Origin: Muribaculaceae bacterium
Lineage (GTDB): Bacteria; Bacteroidota; Bacteroidia; Bacteroidales; Muribaculaceae
NCBI GenBank assembly: GCA_029061255.1
Contig: JAIDSL010000097.1
Coordinates: 1-64,000 of the forward strand
Reading direction: 5' to 3'
Length of the DNA: 64,000 nucleotides
The position numbers and the translations under genes are program-made. Positions 28,501-37,143 of the stretch are shown piece after piece (position 1 is the first letter of the stretch; each line of letters starts with the position of its first letter). The notes below the pieces were generated by a model. It worked only from the letters and a program-made list of their open reading frames with translations, was not told the DNA's origin and searched no databases.

Positions 28501-31500
28501 CCTACGAAAGAATCCAGTCGATACGAAGGAGAGTTCTATGTTGACAAGGCTTGCACTGTGAATGCAGTGAGATTTGAAGATGGTTCTATTCCCTCATTGG
28601 CCGAGTCTAAGAAGGTTATGGATCGTGCTGAGACTCCTCTTTTGACGTTCAACTTTGACAAATCTAAGGATCAGAAGAAGGTTTATCTCAGCTGTAATAC
28701 TCCTAATGCCAAGATCTATTATACTCTTGACAGAAGTCTTAATGAAGACACTCGGAAAGAGTACAAGCAATCTGAGACCCCTGAAGGCATCGATGTAGCC
28801 GGGTACAACTATATTTATGTTTACGCCGAAGCCGATGGCTATCGCCGTTCGGAAGAGATGTCACGGTATTTGGAAGAGGGTATACTTGGCAGTCCCAATA
28901 TTGAAGTCAAGAATGATGGTGAGATTATCATTTCTCATGCCGATCCAACCGTTACCATTATTCCGACATTCACTGATGGAAATGGTAGCTATACTCCCGC
29001 TGACTATACATATACTCATAATGAGGAATCGAATATCATTACAGCTACAGTGCGTCCGAACACTTTTGTGAAGGCCTACGCATCCAAGCCCGGTTATTTC
29101 GATTCTTCTGACAGTGATCGTGGTCCATATTCTATTCCTACTATCAATGTCGATGGTTATTATGTATGGATCGACAACAGCTATGGGGAAGTCTTCTATA
29201 CCCTCGATGGCACTGCTCCTACGAAGGAGTCCAAGTATTATGAAAGTGGATTTGATGCCACTCCATGTACTGTCAGGGCTGTATGCTATATAGATGGAGA
29301 GATTCCAGGAGAGGCAACTCCTGCCAAGGTGATGGATCCGGCTCAGGTTCCTGTGGCTGTATTCAATTATAGCACCCAGATGGTAGAAGGGGAAGAGGGT
29401 ACTGAACCGGAAGAAGTGACCATAAAGAAAATCAAGTTCACTTGCTCTACTCCCAACGCCAAGATCTATTATTCCGTTGGCCGCAGTATCAACGACAATA
29501 CAAAGACACTCTATGATCCTGCCACTTTGGGTGATGGCGTAGACGTATCCGATTATAGCTACGTATATGCTTTTGCTGAAGCCGAAGGGTATCGCCGTTC
29601 GGAGACTGTCTCTATTTCTACGAGCGATGGTTATCTTTCAAGACCTGAAATTCAGGTAGTGGAGGGTGTTGTGGAGATCTGGCATAACGATCCTGACGTG
29701 ATCATAGTGCCTGTATTTACTCCTGAACAGCAATATGAGTATGTGAAGGATGGCACCACCAACAAGGTGACTTGCAAGGTGCTTAACAATACTTCCGTCA
29801 AGGCTCACGTAGAGAAAGCCGGCTGTTTTGCTTCTGATGATGTTGAAAGAGTATCACTCGACCAGCCGACTATCAATATCGAGGATAATCGCGTTTATAT
29901 CGACCATTATTGGAGAGACGAAGTCTACTATACCCTTGATGGATCTGCTCCTACCAAGCAGTCGCAGAGATTCGACGACAATTGGTTTGAAGTTGACCCC
30001 TGTACTATCAAGGCAGTTGCATTCCGTGACGGTGAGATTCCTGCAGAGGCAGAGCCTGCTGTTGTGCTCCCGCAAGTAGCTACTCCAAAGATGGTCTACA
30101 ACTTCGACCGATCCAAAAACCAAAGGAAGATAAAGTTCAGCTGCGACACTCAGAATGCGAAGATTTATTATGCTCTGAATAAGGGCATAACCGAGCAAAA
30201 CAGAGAGACGTATGATCCTTCTTCCGACGGTGTGGATGTGACTGACATGAGTTATGTTTACGTCTATGCTGAAGCTGATGGATTCCGACGTTCGGTTGAG
30301 ACGGATTATAATTTTGGTGATGCTTATCTCGGCACTCCGGAGATTCAGGTCACAGGCGACGGTGTGGTTGAGATCCGTCACAGCGACCCGTCGGTTAAGA
30401 TTGTGCCTACATTCACTGCCGGCACTGAAACTTACACTCCTGAAGACTTAGTCTATACCCAGGATGCTGAGACCAACAAGATTACCGCTACTGTAAAATA
30501 CAATACCGTAGTCAAGGCTCATGTTGAGAAGGATGGGTATTATGCTTCAGACGACAATCAATATGATCCATTACCTCAGCCCATAATTAATGTAGATGGA
30601 TATTATGTATGGTTTGACAATAACTATGGAGAAATATATTATACCCTCGACGGAAGCATGCCGACAAGGAAATCTTCCTATTATGATGGAGGCTTCAATG
30701 CTACTGCCGGCACCGTAAGGGCTGTATGTTTCTGGGAAGGTTCAATCCCTTCTGAGGCAGCTCCCGGTTATGTTCAGGCCCAGGCTGTGACTCCGCAGGT
30801 TGTGTTCAATTTCTCCAAGACTGAGGTGGATGGCGAAGTGAAGGATGTCAAGAAAGTCAAGTTCGCTTCCGAGACTCCGAATGCAAAGGTATATTATTCT
30901 GCCGATGCCCCGCTTAATTCCAACACAAGGATACTGTATGATCCGGCTACTTATCCGGATGGCATAGATGTGTCTGAAATCTCATATGTCTATGCTCAGG
31001 CAGTGGCTGATGGATATCGTGATTCTGAAATTTCAGAGCGCGTATATATGAGTGAAGGTCTCCTTAACGCTCCGGAAGTATCCATCTCTGACGGTGTGGT
31101 GACAATCACTCACAATGATCCTTCAGTGACTATAGTGCCGGTTATCACCCCGGTTCAGGACTATGCTTATGATCATACTGCCTCCACCAACAAGATTACC
31201 TTCAATGTCGCATACAACTCTTCTATCAAGGCTTATGTGACGAAGACCGGTTATCTTGACTCTGATCAGGTGTCTGCTTCTTACGTGGATAAGCCAATCA
31301 TCAATGTCTCTGACTATTATGTTGACATTGACACCCATGGCTACGACTATTATACGTATTACACTACCGACGGAACATTGCCTACAAAAGAATCCATTCC
31401 TTACACAGGCGGATTTGAAAGCAGTGCTTGCACCATCAGGGCAGCTATCTTGATCGATGGATATATCCCGATGGAGGCTGATCAGGCAAAGGTGATGGAT

Positions 31501-33732
31501 CCGGCTGTGAATCCGGTAATAGAGATTGACAATGGCTTTGCCAAGATCTCTACCACAACTCCGGGAGCCACCATCTGGTATGTGACCGACGTCAATATCT
31601 CGAATGCAAACCGCAAGGCATATAATCCTGCTGAATTGCCGAATGGTATTGATCTCAGCAGCGTAAGGACCATCAATACTTATGCTGAGGCTGAGGGCTA
31701 CCGCAGGTCGGAGACTGTGAACTTTGAGAAGAACAACTTCCTCCTGAGCGCTCCATCCTTGTCTTACTCCAACGGATATGTATCTGCTGAAGTCTACGAT
31801 GACAATGTGGCAGTGAAGTTTACTGATGGAAACGGCAAGGAATTGACTCCGGAATCGAACAATGCATTCAGCGTGAAGATTCCTTATAATACGGTGGTCA
31901 ATGCCTACACCTACAAGAAGGGCTACCTCAACAGTTCTTCCACCCAGATCAAGTGTACGGATGCCCCGACCATCACTGCCGATCTCTTCAAGATCACAAT
32001 CAAGGGCAAGTCAGGACAGACTCTGCGTTACACTACCGACGGTTCGACTCCTACGGCTTCCTCGAAGGAATATGAAGGTCCGTTCAATGTCACTGAAAGC
32101 TGCAAGGTAAGGGCTGTGGCATTTGTAGATAACCTGATTCCTGCCGAGGGTCAATCTATCGACATTGCCTACCGCAAGAGCTTGAAGCCTGAGGTGCAAA
32201 GCTACAATGGCCGCTACCTGACCCTCTCGGCTGAGAATGGCTCTACCATCAAGTATGTAGTGGGAAGCAATGCTGATATTTCCCAGGCTGCTGCAGTGGA
32301 GGGCAAGATTGACCTTGAAGGCATCAATGTGATCAAGGCGATTGCTCATCGCGATGATGCAGATGATTCAGACGTATTCACATTCACTCCGGAATATTAT
32401 GCGAATGAGACTGATGTCTACACTTCGAAAGCCGGAATGATCAAGAAGGCATTTGATTGGTGTCCCGACAAGTCGATCTATACTTCGCTTAATGTGCATG
32501 GTGTGATCATTGGCTCTGAGACTGAAGACAACGGTGACTATGCTTTCCTCCGTGCGCTTCCTGAATTGCGTCATCTCGATCTCTCTAACGTGACTGATGC
32601 TGCAATCCCTGACAGTGCATTTGCTTCGAAGAAGCTGATCTCGGTTGTGCTTCCGGCTTCGTTCAAGACAGTAGGTGAGAAACTCTTCGGTGAAGACAAC
32701 ACCACTCTTTGTGCCGTAGAGATTCCGGGCGATGGATTCGTTCCTGATACTCTGCTCAATGGCGTGAAGAACCCCAACCTTCTGCTCTATCTGAAGAATA
32801 AGAATGCTGCAAACGACCTTCTTGAGAAAGTGGGTGATGTGATCAAGAATGTTGTGGTTCTTGGTAGCCTCAACAGCAGTAACCGTGCTGAAAACGTTGT
32901 CTTGACTCACGCAAACGCATTCTATGCCCCGAAGGAGTTTAATGCTCAGAAGATCTCGTTCACCCGCTCATTCACCAAGGAGACTCCGATCGGTGGATTC
33001 GGTTCAGGATGGGAGACTATGGTGGTTCCGTTCGACGTTCAGTCTGTAAGCTGCGCTTCAAAAGTGCTCAAGCCGTTCGGAGAGGCAGATACTGAAAGAG
33101 GTGAATGTCCGTTCTGGCTCTTTAGTGCAGCCGACACTGATTGGCAGTCGGAGGCTTCGATCTTTGCCAATACTCCTTATCTGCTTGCGTTCCCCAACAA
33201 TCCGCTCTATGCAGATGAATACGTGGTGAACGGTGACGTGGTGTTCAGTTCAAACAACGCAACTGTTCCCGTCACTCCGGTTGAAGACGATATGATGTTT
33301 GGCTTTGGTATGGGCAGATACATCGTGGGTAACTACGAGACCATCAACAAGGAAGAAGATGTGCTTGCCATCAACGATGAAGTCTACAATTACCACAACA
33401 CTGATTTCCAACCGGGCGGTATCTTCGTCGCAGGCCAGAAGGATGTGGCTCCGTTTGAATGTTTCGTTTGGACTGAAAACGGTGTGAGTGGCTTGCCCGT
33501 ATTCGAGCAGTCGGCAATCGATGGCGTGATGTATGAGACCGGAGTTAAAGTCTGGAGCGAAAGCTATGATATCTATATCTATAGCGGAATCGCAATGAAG
33601 GCAAGGATTTATGACTCCGTAGGTCAGCTCATCCGTTCGGTTGACGTCAAGGCCGGCGACACTGTGCGTGTCCAGGATATCACTCCCGGAATTTATTTCG
33701 TTGGAAATACTAAAATATTGGTTAAGAAATGA
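25534..33732 (+). CDS. Giant repeat-built surface protein with chitobiase-C-like modules and type IX sorting tail
   Basis: 2732 residues. The signal peptide is about 1-21 (ending SALA). After an N-terminal beta domain, residues about 740-2170 are a tandem array whose landmark YYTxDGSxPTKES recurs near nucleotides 27766, 28477, 29195, 29926, 30637, 31357 and 32027, i.e. about every 240 residues. Each unit has three parts: a NAKIYYS...YVYAYAEADGYRRSE module, a VVEIWHDDPNVTIVP...VKAHVEKPGY module, and an INVDGYxVW...YYTxDGS module like the chitobiase/hexosaminidase C-terminal domain. Earlier single copies occur near 26515. Then come a leucine-rich BspA-like part (about 2290-2400) and a beta-rich part. 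The last about 65 residues (KARIYDSVGQLIRS to TPGIYFVGNTKILVKK) fit a type A sorting signal of type IX secretion. No catalytic motif is seen; an adhesive or structural role is inferred. Confidence 0.85.
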   Translation: MKRMKTLLNIGVLLVSMSALASPSDPTLYQYWLDADQQSRNINTRAYNASSNSLTIDVGSLSEGGHALHYRMATEDEGKVMWGKPVSKYFYVPIESDKSNSTPTAYRIIVNNDVVEQGQVSGGSSFTISPTFPENRVLSFVSDREFKYKNGTKNVSMTANGTFTYAVQLMSDQKEWGAPFFKEISDLVTTDLPYDSIQVPERYTFDKVNNNNFKAYRFKNDYSDYLYITPSQDCKVSFYYVSDGYQGNLGGIDSYQLRKDETTRVNTGSRGSDVMAIFYDTPIDKDNSASVISLDIMLEDHQVAKPVIRLDPDTWEMTITCPDQRATIFYTLDGSKASTSGTVYTGPVILDKFTRVRAIAVVGGYDDSEEEDMQYGSAHLRIPVPELKYAGGLDKNEFIFTNRVDGVTTYYAFGYNSDLEDEGLRIPFDGNPFKIEDGVFLKAYSVKDNLADSEPFGNYIYLRDYVARSPYLYDHRSEGEDYEWYSDRKEMFKLSVPEGTAYYRILPGKQTFDPAEEIVKDQWTLYNQDVNDGWIELPGGANSGNQTVQVYAESEDKAPSAVTDIYVDWVRAKSPRIDYNNYKLKLFTDVPGGMIKYNLGYYNPDDAKVYTEEEFPDGIDVKEQWLVTAFVEAEGYNTSSAPQINRDSYNISSPTIEYQEDGYLHVYQNDEGVSLRLEIVPAQSYEPVSENHIRFIPQYNTTIKAQAVKHGKNDSDFSEKTHCSKPVINVDGYRVWFDEYWYDMYYTTDGSMPTKESTRYEGEFYVDKACTVNAVRFDDGQIPSLAEPAKVLDQTVKPEMEFNFSIQQTEEGPKEIRKIRLSCSTNNSRIYYSLGRGVSDDSRTLYDPSEWEGIDVGTNNYVYAYAEADDYRRSEEVSFDMRDGYLSTPQIEVKDGVVEIWHDDPNVTIVPEFTPWQEYTYVHDDENNKVTCTVAYDSQVKAHVEKPGYIPSDNVEREPCSKPQIYVDEYRVWMDESWYEIYYTIDGSTPTKESSRYEGEFYVDKACTVNAVRFEDGSIPSLAESKKVMDRAETPLLTFNFDKSKDQKKVYLSCNTPNAKIYYTLDRSLNEDTRKEYKQSETPEGIDVAGYNYIYVYAEADGYRRSEEMSRYLEEGILGSPNIEVKNDGEIIISHADPTVTIIPTFTDGNGSYTPADYTYTHNEESNIITATVRPNTFVKAYASKPGYFDSSDSDRGPYSIPTINVDGYYVWIDNSYGEVFYTLDGTAPTKESKYYESGFDATPCTVRAVCYIDGEIPGEATPAKVMDPAQVPVAVFNYSTQMVEGEEGTEPEEVTIKKIKFTCSTPNAKIYYSVGRSINDNTKTLYDPATLGDGVDVSDYSYVYAFAEAEGYRRSETVSISTSDGYLSRPEIQVVEGVVEIWHNDPDVIIVPVFTPEQQYEYVKDGTTNKVTCKVLNNTSVKAHVEKAGCFASDDVERVSLDQPTINIEDNRVYIDHYWRDEVYYTLDGSAPTKQSQRFDDNWFEVDPCTIKAVAFRDGEIPAEAEPAVVLPQVATPKMVYNFDRSKNQRKIKFSCDTQNAKIYYALNKGITEQNRETYDPSSDGVDVTDMSYVYVYAEADGFRRSVETDYNFGDAYLGTPEIQVTGDGVVEIRHSDPSVKIVPTFTAGTETYTPEDLVYTQDAETNKITATVKYNTVVKAHVEKDGYYASDDNQYDPLPQPIINVDGYYVWFDNNYGEIYYTLDGSMPTRKSSYYDGGFNATAGTVRAVCFWEGSIPSEAAPGYVQAQAVTPQVVFNFSKTEVDGEVKDVKKVKFASETPNAKVYYSADAPLNSNTRILYDPATYPDGIDVSEISYVYAQAVADGYRDSEISERVYMSEGLLNAPEVSISDGVVTITHNDPSVTIVPVITPVQDYAYDHTASTNKITFNVAYNSSIKAYVTKTGYLDSDQVSASYVDKPIINVSDYYVDIDTHGYDYYTYYTTDGTLPTKESIPYTGGFESSACTIRAAILIDGYIPMEADQAKVMDPAVNPVIEIDNGFAKISTTTPGATIWYVTDVNISNANRKAYNPAELPNGIDLSSVRTINTYAEAEGYRRSETVNFEKNNFLLSAPSLSYSNGYVSAEVYDDNVAVKFTDGNGKELTPESNNAFSVKIPYNTVVNAYTYKKGYLNSSSTQIKCTDAPTITADLFKITIKGKSGQTLRYTTDGSTPTASSKEYEGPFNVTESCKVRAVAFVDNLIPAEGQSIDIAYRKSLKPEVQSYNGRYLTLSAENGSTIKYVVGSNADISQAAAVEGKIDLEGINVIKAIAHRDDADDSDVFTFTPEYYANETDVYTSKAGMIKKAFDWCPDKSIYTSLNVHGVIIGSETEDNGDYAFLRALPELRHLDLSNVTDAAIPDSAFASKKLISVVLPASFKTVGEKLFGEDNTTLCAVEIPGDGFVPDTLLNGVKNPNLLLYLKNKNAANDLLEKVGDVIKNVVVLGSLNSSNRAENVVLTHANAFYAPKEFNAQKISFTRSFTKETPIGGFGSGWETMVVPFDVQSVSCASKVLKPFGEADTERGECPFWLFSAADTDWQSEASIFANTPYLLAFPNNPLYADEYVVNGDVVFSSNNATVPVTPVEDDMMFGFGMGRYIVGNYETINKEEDVLAINDEVYNYHNTDFQPGGIFVAGQKDVAPFECFVWTENGVSGLPVFEQSAIDGVMYETGVKVWSESYDIYIYSGIAMKARIYDSVGQLIRSVDVKAGDTVRVQDITPGIYFVGNTKILVKK
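25534..33732 (+). repeat. Tandem coding super-repeat, period about 720 bp, seven landmarks
   Basis: The units lie at about 27.1-32.2 kb within the giant gene. Landmark spacings are 711, 718, 731, 711, 720 and 670 bases. Between units 1 and 2, an 18-codon stretch (YEGEFYVDKACTVNAVRF) is identical in protein but differs at seven codons by synonymous changes only, so the repeats are old and kept by selection rather than newly duplicated. Confidence 0.85.
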
Positions 33733-35615
33733 TGAGAACTCTAAGTAAGTTGATTTGGTGCATGCTTGTTGTGGGGTTGTTTCCTGCAGCGGTCTTCGCA
33801 CAGTCTGATGCGGAAAAGAAGGCTCAGATGGTCAAGGACAATCCGGAATATATCTACGGCGAAGGTGGGGGTGACACCCCCGCCGACGCTGACCGGGAAG
33901 CTCTGCAAAACTTGCTGAGCAAGATTGGAACGACAGTCCACACTTCTTTCAGCATGACGGAAGAGGAGAACAGTGTGGATGGAGTGCTTGACTCCAAGAG
34001 CGATGTGAAGATGATGATGAATTCTTATTCCCAGGCTACTGTCAATAATACAGAGACACTCAGCTGGAGAGATAAGAACGGTCAGTTTTTCCAGATGCGC
34101 TATATGCTCCGTTCTGAGCTCGACAAGATGTTTCAGCGCCGACGTGACCGCGTGGAAGACTATGTGCGCACAGCTATCCGCTCCGAGGAAAAAGGGAGGG
34201 TCGACGATGCCCTCAGGTTTTTCAACTGGGCTTACGTGTTGCTGCATTCCCTTCAGTATCCCTCTGAGGTGAAGATGAGAGTGGATGGAGAGGATCAGCT
34301 TCTCATCAACTGGATTCCAAATCGCATGAGGGAGATCCTTGATGATGTCAATGTCTCGGTGGCAAAGGTGGGAGATGACAACACTCTCGATGTGCTCTTC
34401 ACCTACAAGGGTGAGCCTGCTGCCGGAATTGATTTCACTTACTGGAATGGCAAGATCAACTCAAATATCAACAGTGCCAAAGGAGGGTTGGGTCAACTTT
34501 CTTTCCCTCCTGACTATCCTATCCAGGACGTGATGCTTGTAGTAGAGACAAGCTTTGCTGAGGCAAGCCAAAGCGACAAGGAGCTTGAGATGCTCATAGG
34601 CGACTTCAAGCCTCTCCCTTTCCCATCTGCAAGAAAAGTGTTAGGTGTGGAAGGAAAGGCAATGAAGGTAGACAAGGAGGCTAAGAAAGAGTTTAATGCC
34701 ATTGCTTCAGCTGGAAAAAGGGAGGGCGTCACTCCTCTTGACAAAAAAGACACGAAGGAGTATCAGACTGTAATTGACAATGTCCTTAAGTCTGTGGTCA
34801 ACAAGAGCTATAAGCCTGACCCCTCTTATTTCACTGAGGATGGCCTTGAGATGTTTAATAAGCTGCTTGGCTACGGCAACGCCTATGTGCTTGGAAGTCC
34901 GGAGGTGGGCTTCTATCCTTTCGGCGAGAGGGTAGTGGCGAGAAGTATCCCGATGAGATTCGACTTCAAAAATAATAAGAGGACATTTATCGAAGATGTC
35001 ACATTCACTTTCTCTCCGGAAAAGAAGATAGAGAGTGTGGCGTTCGGCCTTGGTTCTACAGCCCGCAAGGATATTTTTGAGCAGGGAGTCGGAGCCTGGA
35101 GCGATTCTGTGAAAATGGTGATCGTGACTTTCCTTGAGAACTACAAGACTGCGTTTGCCCTGAAGCGTCTTGATTATATCAAGAGCATCTTCGATGAGAA
35201 TGCATATATCATCGTAGGGCATAAGCTTGAGCAGATGAAAAAGACCGGAGGCGATGCCGGCGGCTTCAGCGTAGTGCCTAAGTATGAATATGTGCAGAAG
35301 AGCAAGGAGGAGTATATGGACCAGCTCAAGCGTTGCTTTGCAAGCAATGAGTATGTCAACATCAACTTCTCTGACAACGATGTGCAGAAAGCGGCATATG
35401 GAGGCGATACATTCGGCATCCAGATCAAGCAGGATTATTACTCTGAGCATTATGGCGACCAAGGATATCTATTCCTTTTCGTTGACCTTAATGATGCCGA
35501 CAAACCTGTCATAAAGATCAGGACATGGCAGCCGGAGCGTAATCCTGATTTGACTCCAATGTTGCCGAAAAACAACAGGGATTTCGGAATCTACAGCAAT
35601 TCAATGTTCCAATGA
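33729..35615 (+). CDS. LPP20-like secreted protein with C-terminal NTF2-like domain
   Basis: 628 residues with a signal peptide ending VFAQ (about 25). The start overlaps the stop of the giant gene (ATGA), so the two are translationally coupled. The segment YIYGEGGGDTPADADREALQNLLSKI (about 45-70) resembles LPP20-family lipoproteins, although no lipobox cysteine is present. A helical region follows (about 110-190; FFQMRYMLRSELDKMFQ, then a TPR-like GRVDDALRFFNWAYVLL). The C-terminal 170 residues (FLENYKTAFALKRLDY; DENAYIIVG; YLFLFVDLNDADKP) look like an NTF2/SnoaL-type domain. I infer a periplasmic or surface accessory for the giant. A GGGGGTG-A-CACCCCC palindrome lies inside its 5' coding part at 33868-33882. 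Confidence 0.75.
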   Translation: MMRTLSKLIWCMLVVGLFPAAVFAQSDAEKKAQMVKDNPEYIYGEGGGDTPADADREALQNLLSKIGTTVHTSFSMTEEENSVDGVLDSKSDVKMMMNSYSQATVNNTETLSWRDKNGQFFQMRYMLRSELDKMFQRRRDRVEDYVRTAIRSEEKGRVDDALRFFNWAYVLLHSLQYPSEVKMRVDGEDQLLINWIPNRMREILDDVNVSVAKVGDDNTLDVLFTYKGEPAAGIDFTYWNGKINSNINSAKGGLGQLSFPPDYPIQDVMLVVETSFAEASQSDKELEMLIGDFKPLPFPSARKVLGVEGKAMKVDKEAKKEFNAIASAGKREGVTPLDKKDTKEYQTVIDNVLKSVVNKSYKPDPSYFTEDGLEMFNKLLGYGNAYVLGSPEVGFYPFGERVVARSIPMRFDFKNNKRTFIEDVTFTFSPEKKIESVAFGLGSTARKDIFEQGVGAWSDSVKMVIVTFLENYKTAFALKRLDYIKSIFDENAYIIVGHKLEQMKKTGGDAGGFSVVPKYEYVQKSKEEYMDQLKRCFASNEYVNINFSDNDVQKAAYGGDTFGIQIKQDYYSEHYGDQGYLFLFVDLNDADKPVIKIRTWQPERNPDLTPMLPKNNRDFGIYSNSMFQ

Positions 35616-35636
35616 TCTGAAAGAAATTCATATAAT

Positions 35637-35667
35637 GCCCGGGCTTGACGGTCCGGGCTATTTTTTT
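35637..35667 (+). terminator. Terminator of the giant-protein operon
   Basis: GCCCGG and CCGGGC enclose a 10-base loop, followed by TATTTTTTT. It overlaps the 3' end of the convergent flippase gene. Confidence 0.8.
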
Positions 35668-37118
35668 ATCCTTTTTATCAGGCCTCGTATTGAAATTAGG
35701 GATACAATCAGGAGCAAAGCTATAGCGGAAAAGTAAAGCGAATAGGATTGAAGAAAAAAGCAGATGGCGGTCATGGCAATTGCAGTGGTGAGAGCAAGCA
35801 TGATTATGGCTGCGGCAATATGTGAGATTCTATATCCATAGAGCCCTTTATTCACCAGGATATAGACGCAGAGGCATATGGCACAATCTGCGATGGCTGC
35901 CAACCCCAGTCCGTTAAGCCCGAAATAGTAATACCCTCCACATGTAAGGCATAGTGTAAGGGCATTAGCGCCTACCGATTCCATCCAGAAGAAAAGACTC
36001 CTGTTGTCTTTGGCAAATACGATGTAGCCTAAGGGATACATCAAAGCCCTGACCACGACTGCAAGAGCAAGAAGACGCAGAAGGGGCGTGGCGACAAGAA
36101 AACTTTTTGTCTGAAACAGCTCTATGACGAATGGGGCAAGGAATATGACAGCGCATGCTATTGGGGCTATCAGAAGTCCGACCACCTCGATCTGTCGGTT
36201 TACTATCTCACACATCTTTTTGTTGTCGCCGGAAGCGGCTGAAAGCCTCGGCAAATAATCCATGGCCATCGCAGTGAATACGATGGCGGAATATTGTGAT
36301 GTCATCGTATTGCATGACTGGAAAAATCCGACTTCATCCATCCCTCCATGGCTGCGTATGTAGACGTTGACAAGGTAGTTGACGAGATTGCGGAAAAGGT
36401 CGTTGCTCATCAATATGATTCCCATGGCAAGCACTTTCTTGAGCAGGGGGAGATGGACTTCACTTCGCCATGAGGATGCAGACACTTTCAGAGTTTTCTT
36501 CAGGGAGAGAAGATACCATGTGCACGTTGACAGTGCCAGCACCACCATTGCCGGCACTATTCCTTGGGTGCCAAATAGCCAGTATAATGGTACTCCTATC
36601 ACCAATCCTACAAGCGAGCCTATCAGGCTGGCTTTCGACAGTGGCTTTATGGCATGCAAGCCCTGAAGCACCGACATCAGGGCACTCCCTGCTATGGAGA
36701 AAAATACAGCGGCTGAGAGCATCAGGAATGCTCCCGTGAAGCCGGATGTGCCGAATGTAAAGGAAGACAGGATATTCGGGAAGAGCAGGCACACGAGGGC
36801 TCCGAGAAGCGCCGACATTAGAATAAGAGGGCGCACGGAGGCAAGAATGTCGGCCAAACGCGATTCATCCTCTTTATGGTGCCCTATTTCTTTGACAATG
36901 GATAGGTTGAGACCAAGCGAAGCAAATTGTTGGATAGTGAGCGAGGTGGTATTGAAAAGTCCTGCTATGCCCATGCCTGATGGCCCGAGGATTACGGCTA
37001 CAAACTTTAATCTTATCGCGGAGATAAGGATATTGAATACCTGCACGCCACCAAATATTGACGTGCCTTTTAATATATTCCGGAAACTGTTTTCCTCTGT
37101 CTTCCCGACTTCATTCAT
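35658..37118 (-). CDS. wzx: Wzx-type polysaccharide flippase
   Basis: 486 residues, almost entirely hydrophobic helices (about 12-14 transmembrane segments), of the MATE/MOP oligosaccharide-flippase superfamily. The N-terminus NILKGTSIFGGVQVFNILIS with an early LGPSGMGIAGLF is characteristic of the Bacteroidetes O-antigen/lipopolysaccharide Wzx group. It would move undecaprenyl-linked repeat units across the inner membrane. It begins a minus-strand cluster with three glycosyltransferases, but the order is flippase last (GT genes upstream on the minus strand). No polymerase (Wzy) was seen beside it. The short loops contain several charged residues within helices, as usual for flippases. Confidence 0.88.
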   Translation of the reverse strand: MNEVGKTEENSFRNILKGTSIFGGVQVFNILISAIRLKFVAVILGPSGMGIAGLFNTTSLTIQQFASLGLNLSIVKEIGHHKEDESRLADILASVRPLILMSALLGALVCLLFPNILSSFTFGTSGFTGAFLMLSAAVFFSIAGSALMSVLQGLHAIKPLSKASLIGSLVGLVIGVPLYWLFGTQGIVPAMVVLALSTCTWYLLSLKKTLKVSASSWRSEVHLPLLKKVLAMGIILMSNDLFRNLVNYLVNVYIRSHGGMDEVGFFQSCNTMTSQYSAIVFTAMAMDYLPRLSAASGDNKKMCEIVNRQIEVVGLLIAPIACAVIFLAPFVIELFQTKSFLVATPLLRLLALAVVVRALMYPLGYIVFAKDNRSLFFWMESVGANALTLCLTCGGYYYFGLNGLGLAAIADCAICLCVYILVNKGLYGYRISHIAAAIIMLALTTAIAMTAICFFLQSYSLYFSAIALLLIVSLISIRGLIKRIKK

Positions 37119-37143
37119 TGGTATGATAGATTTTGATGGAGTG

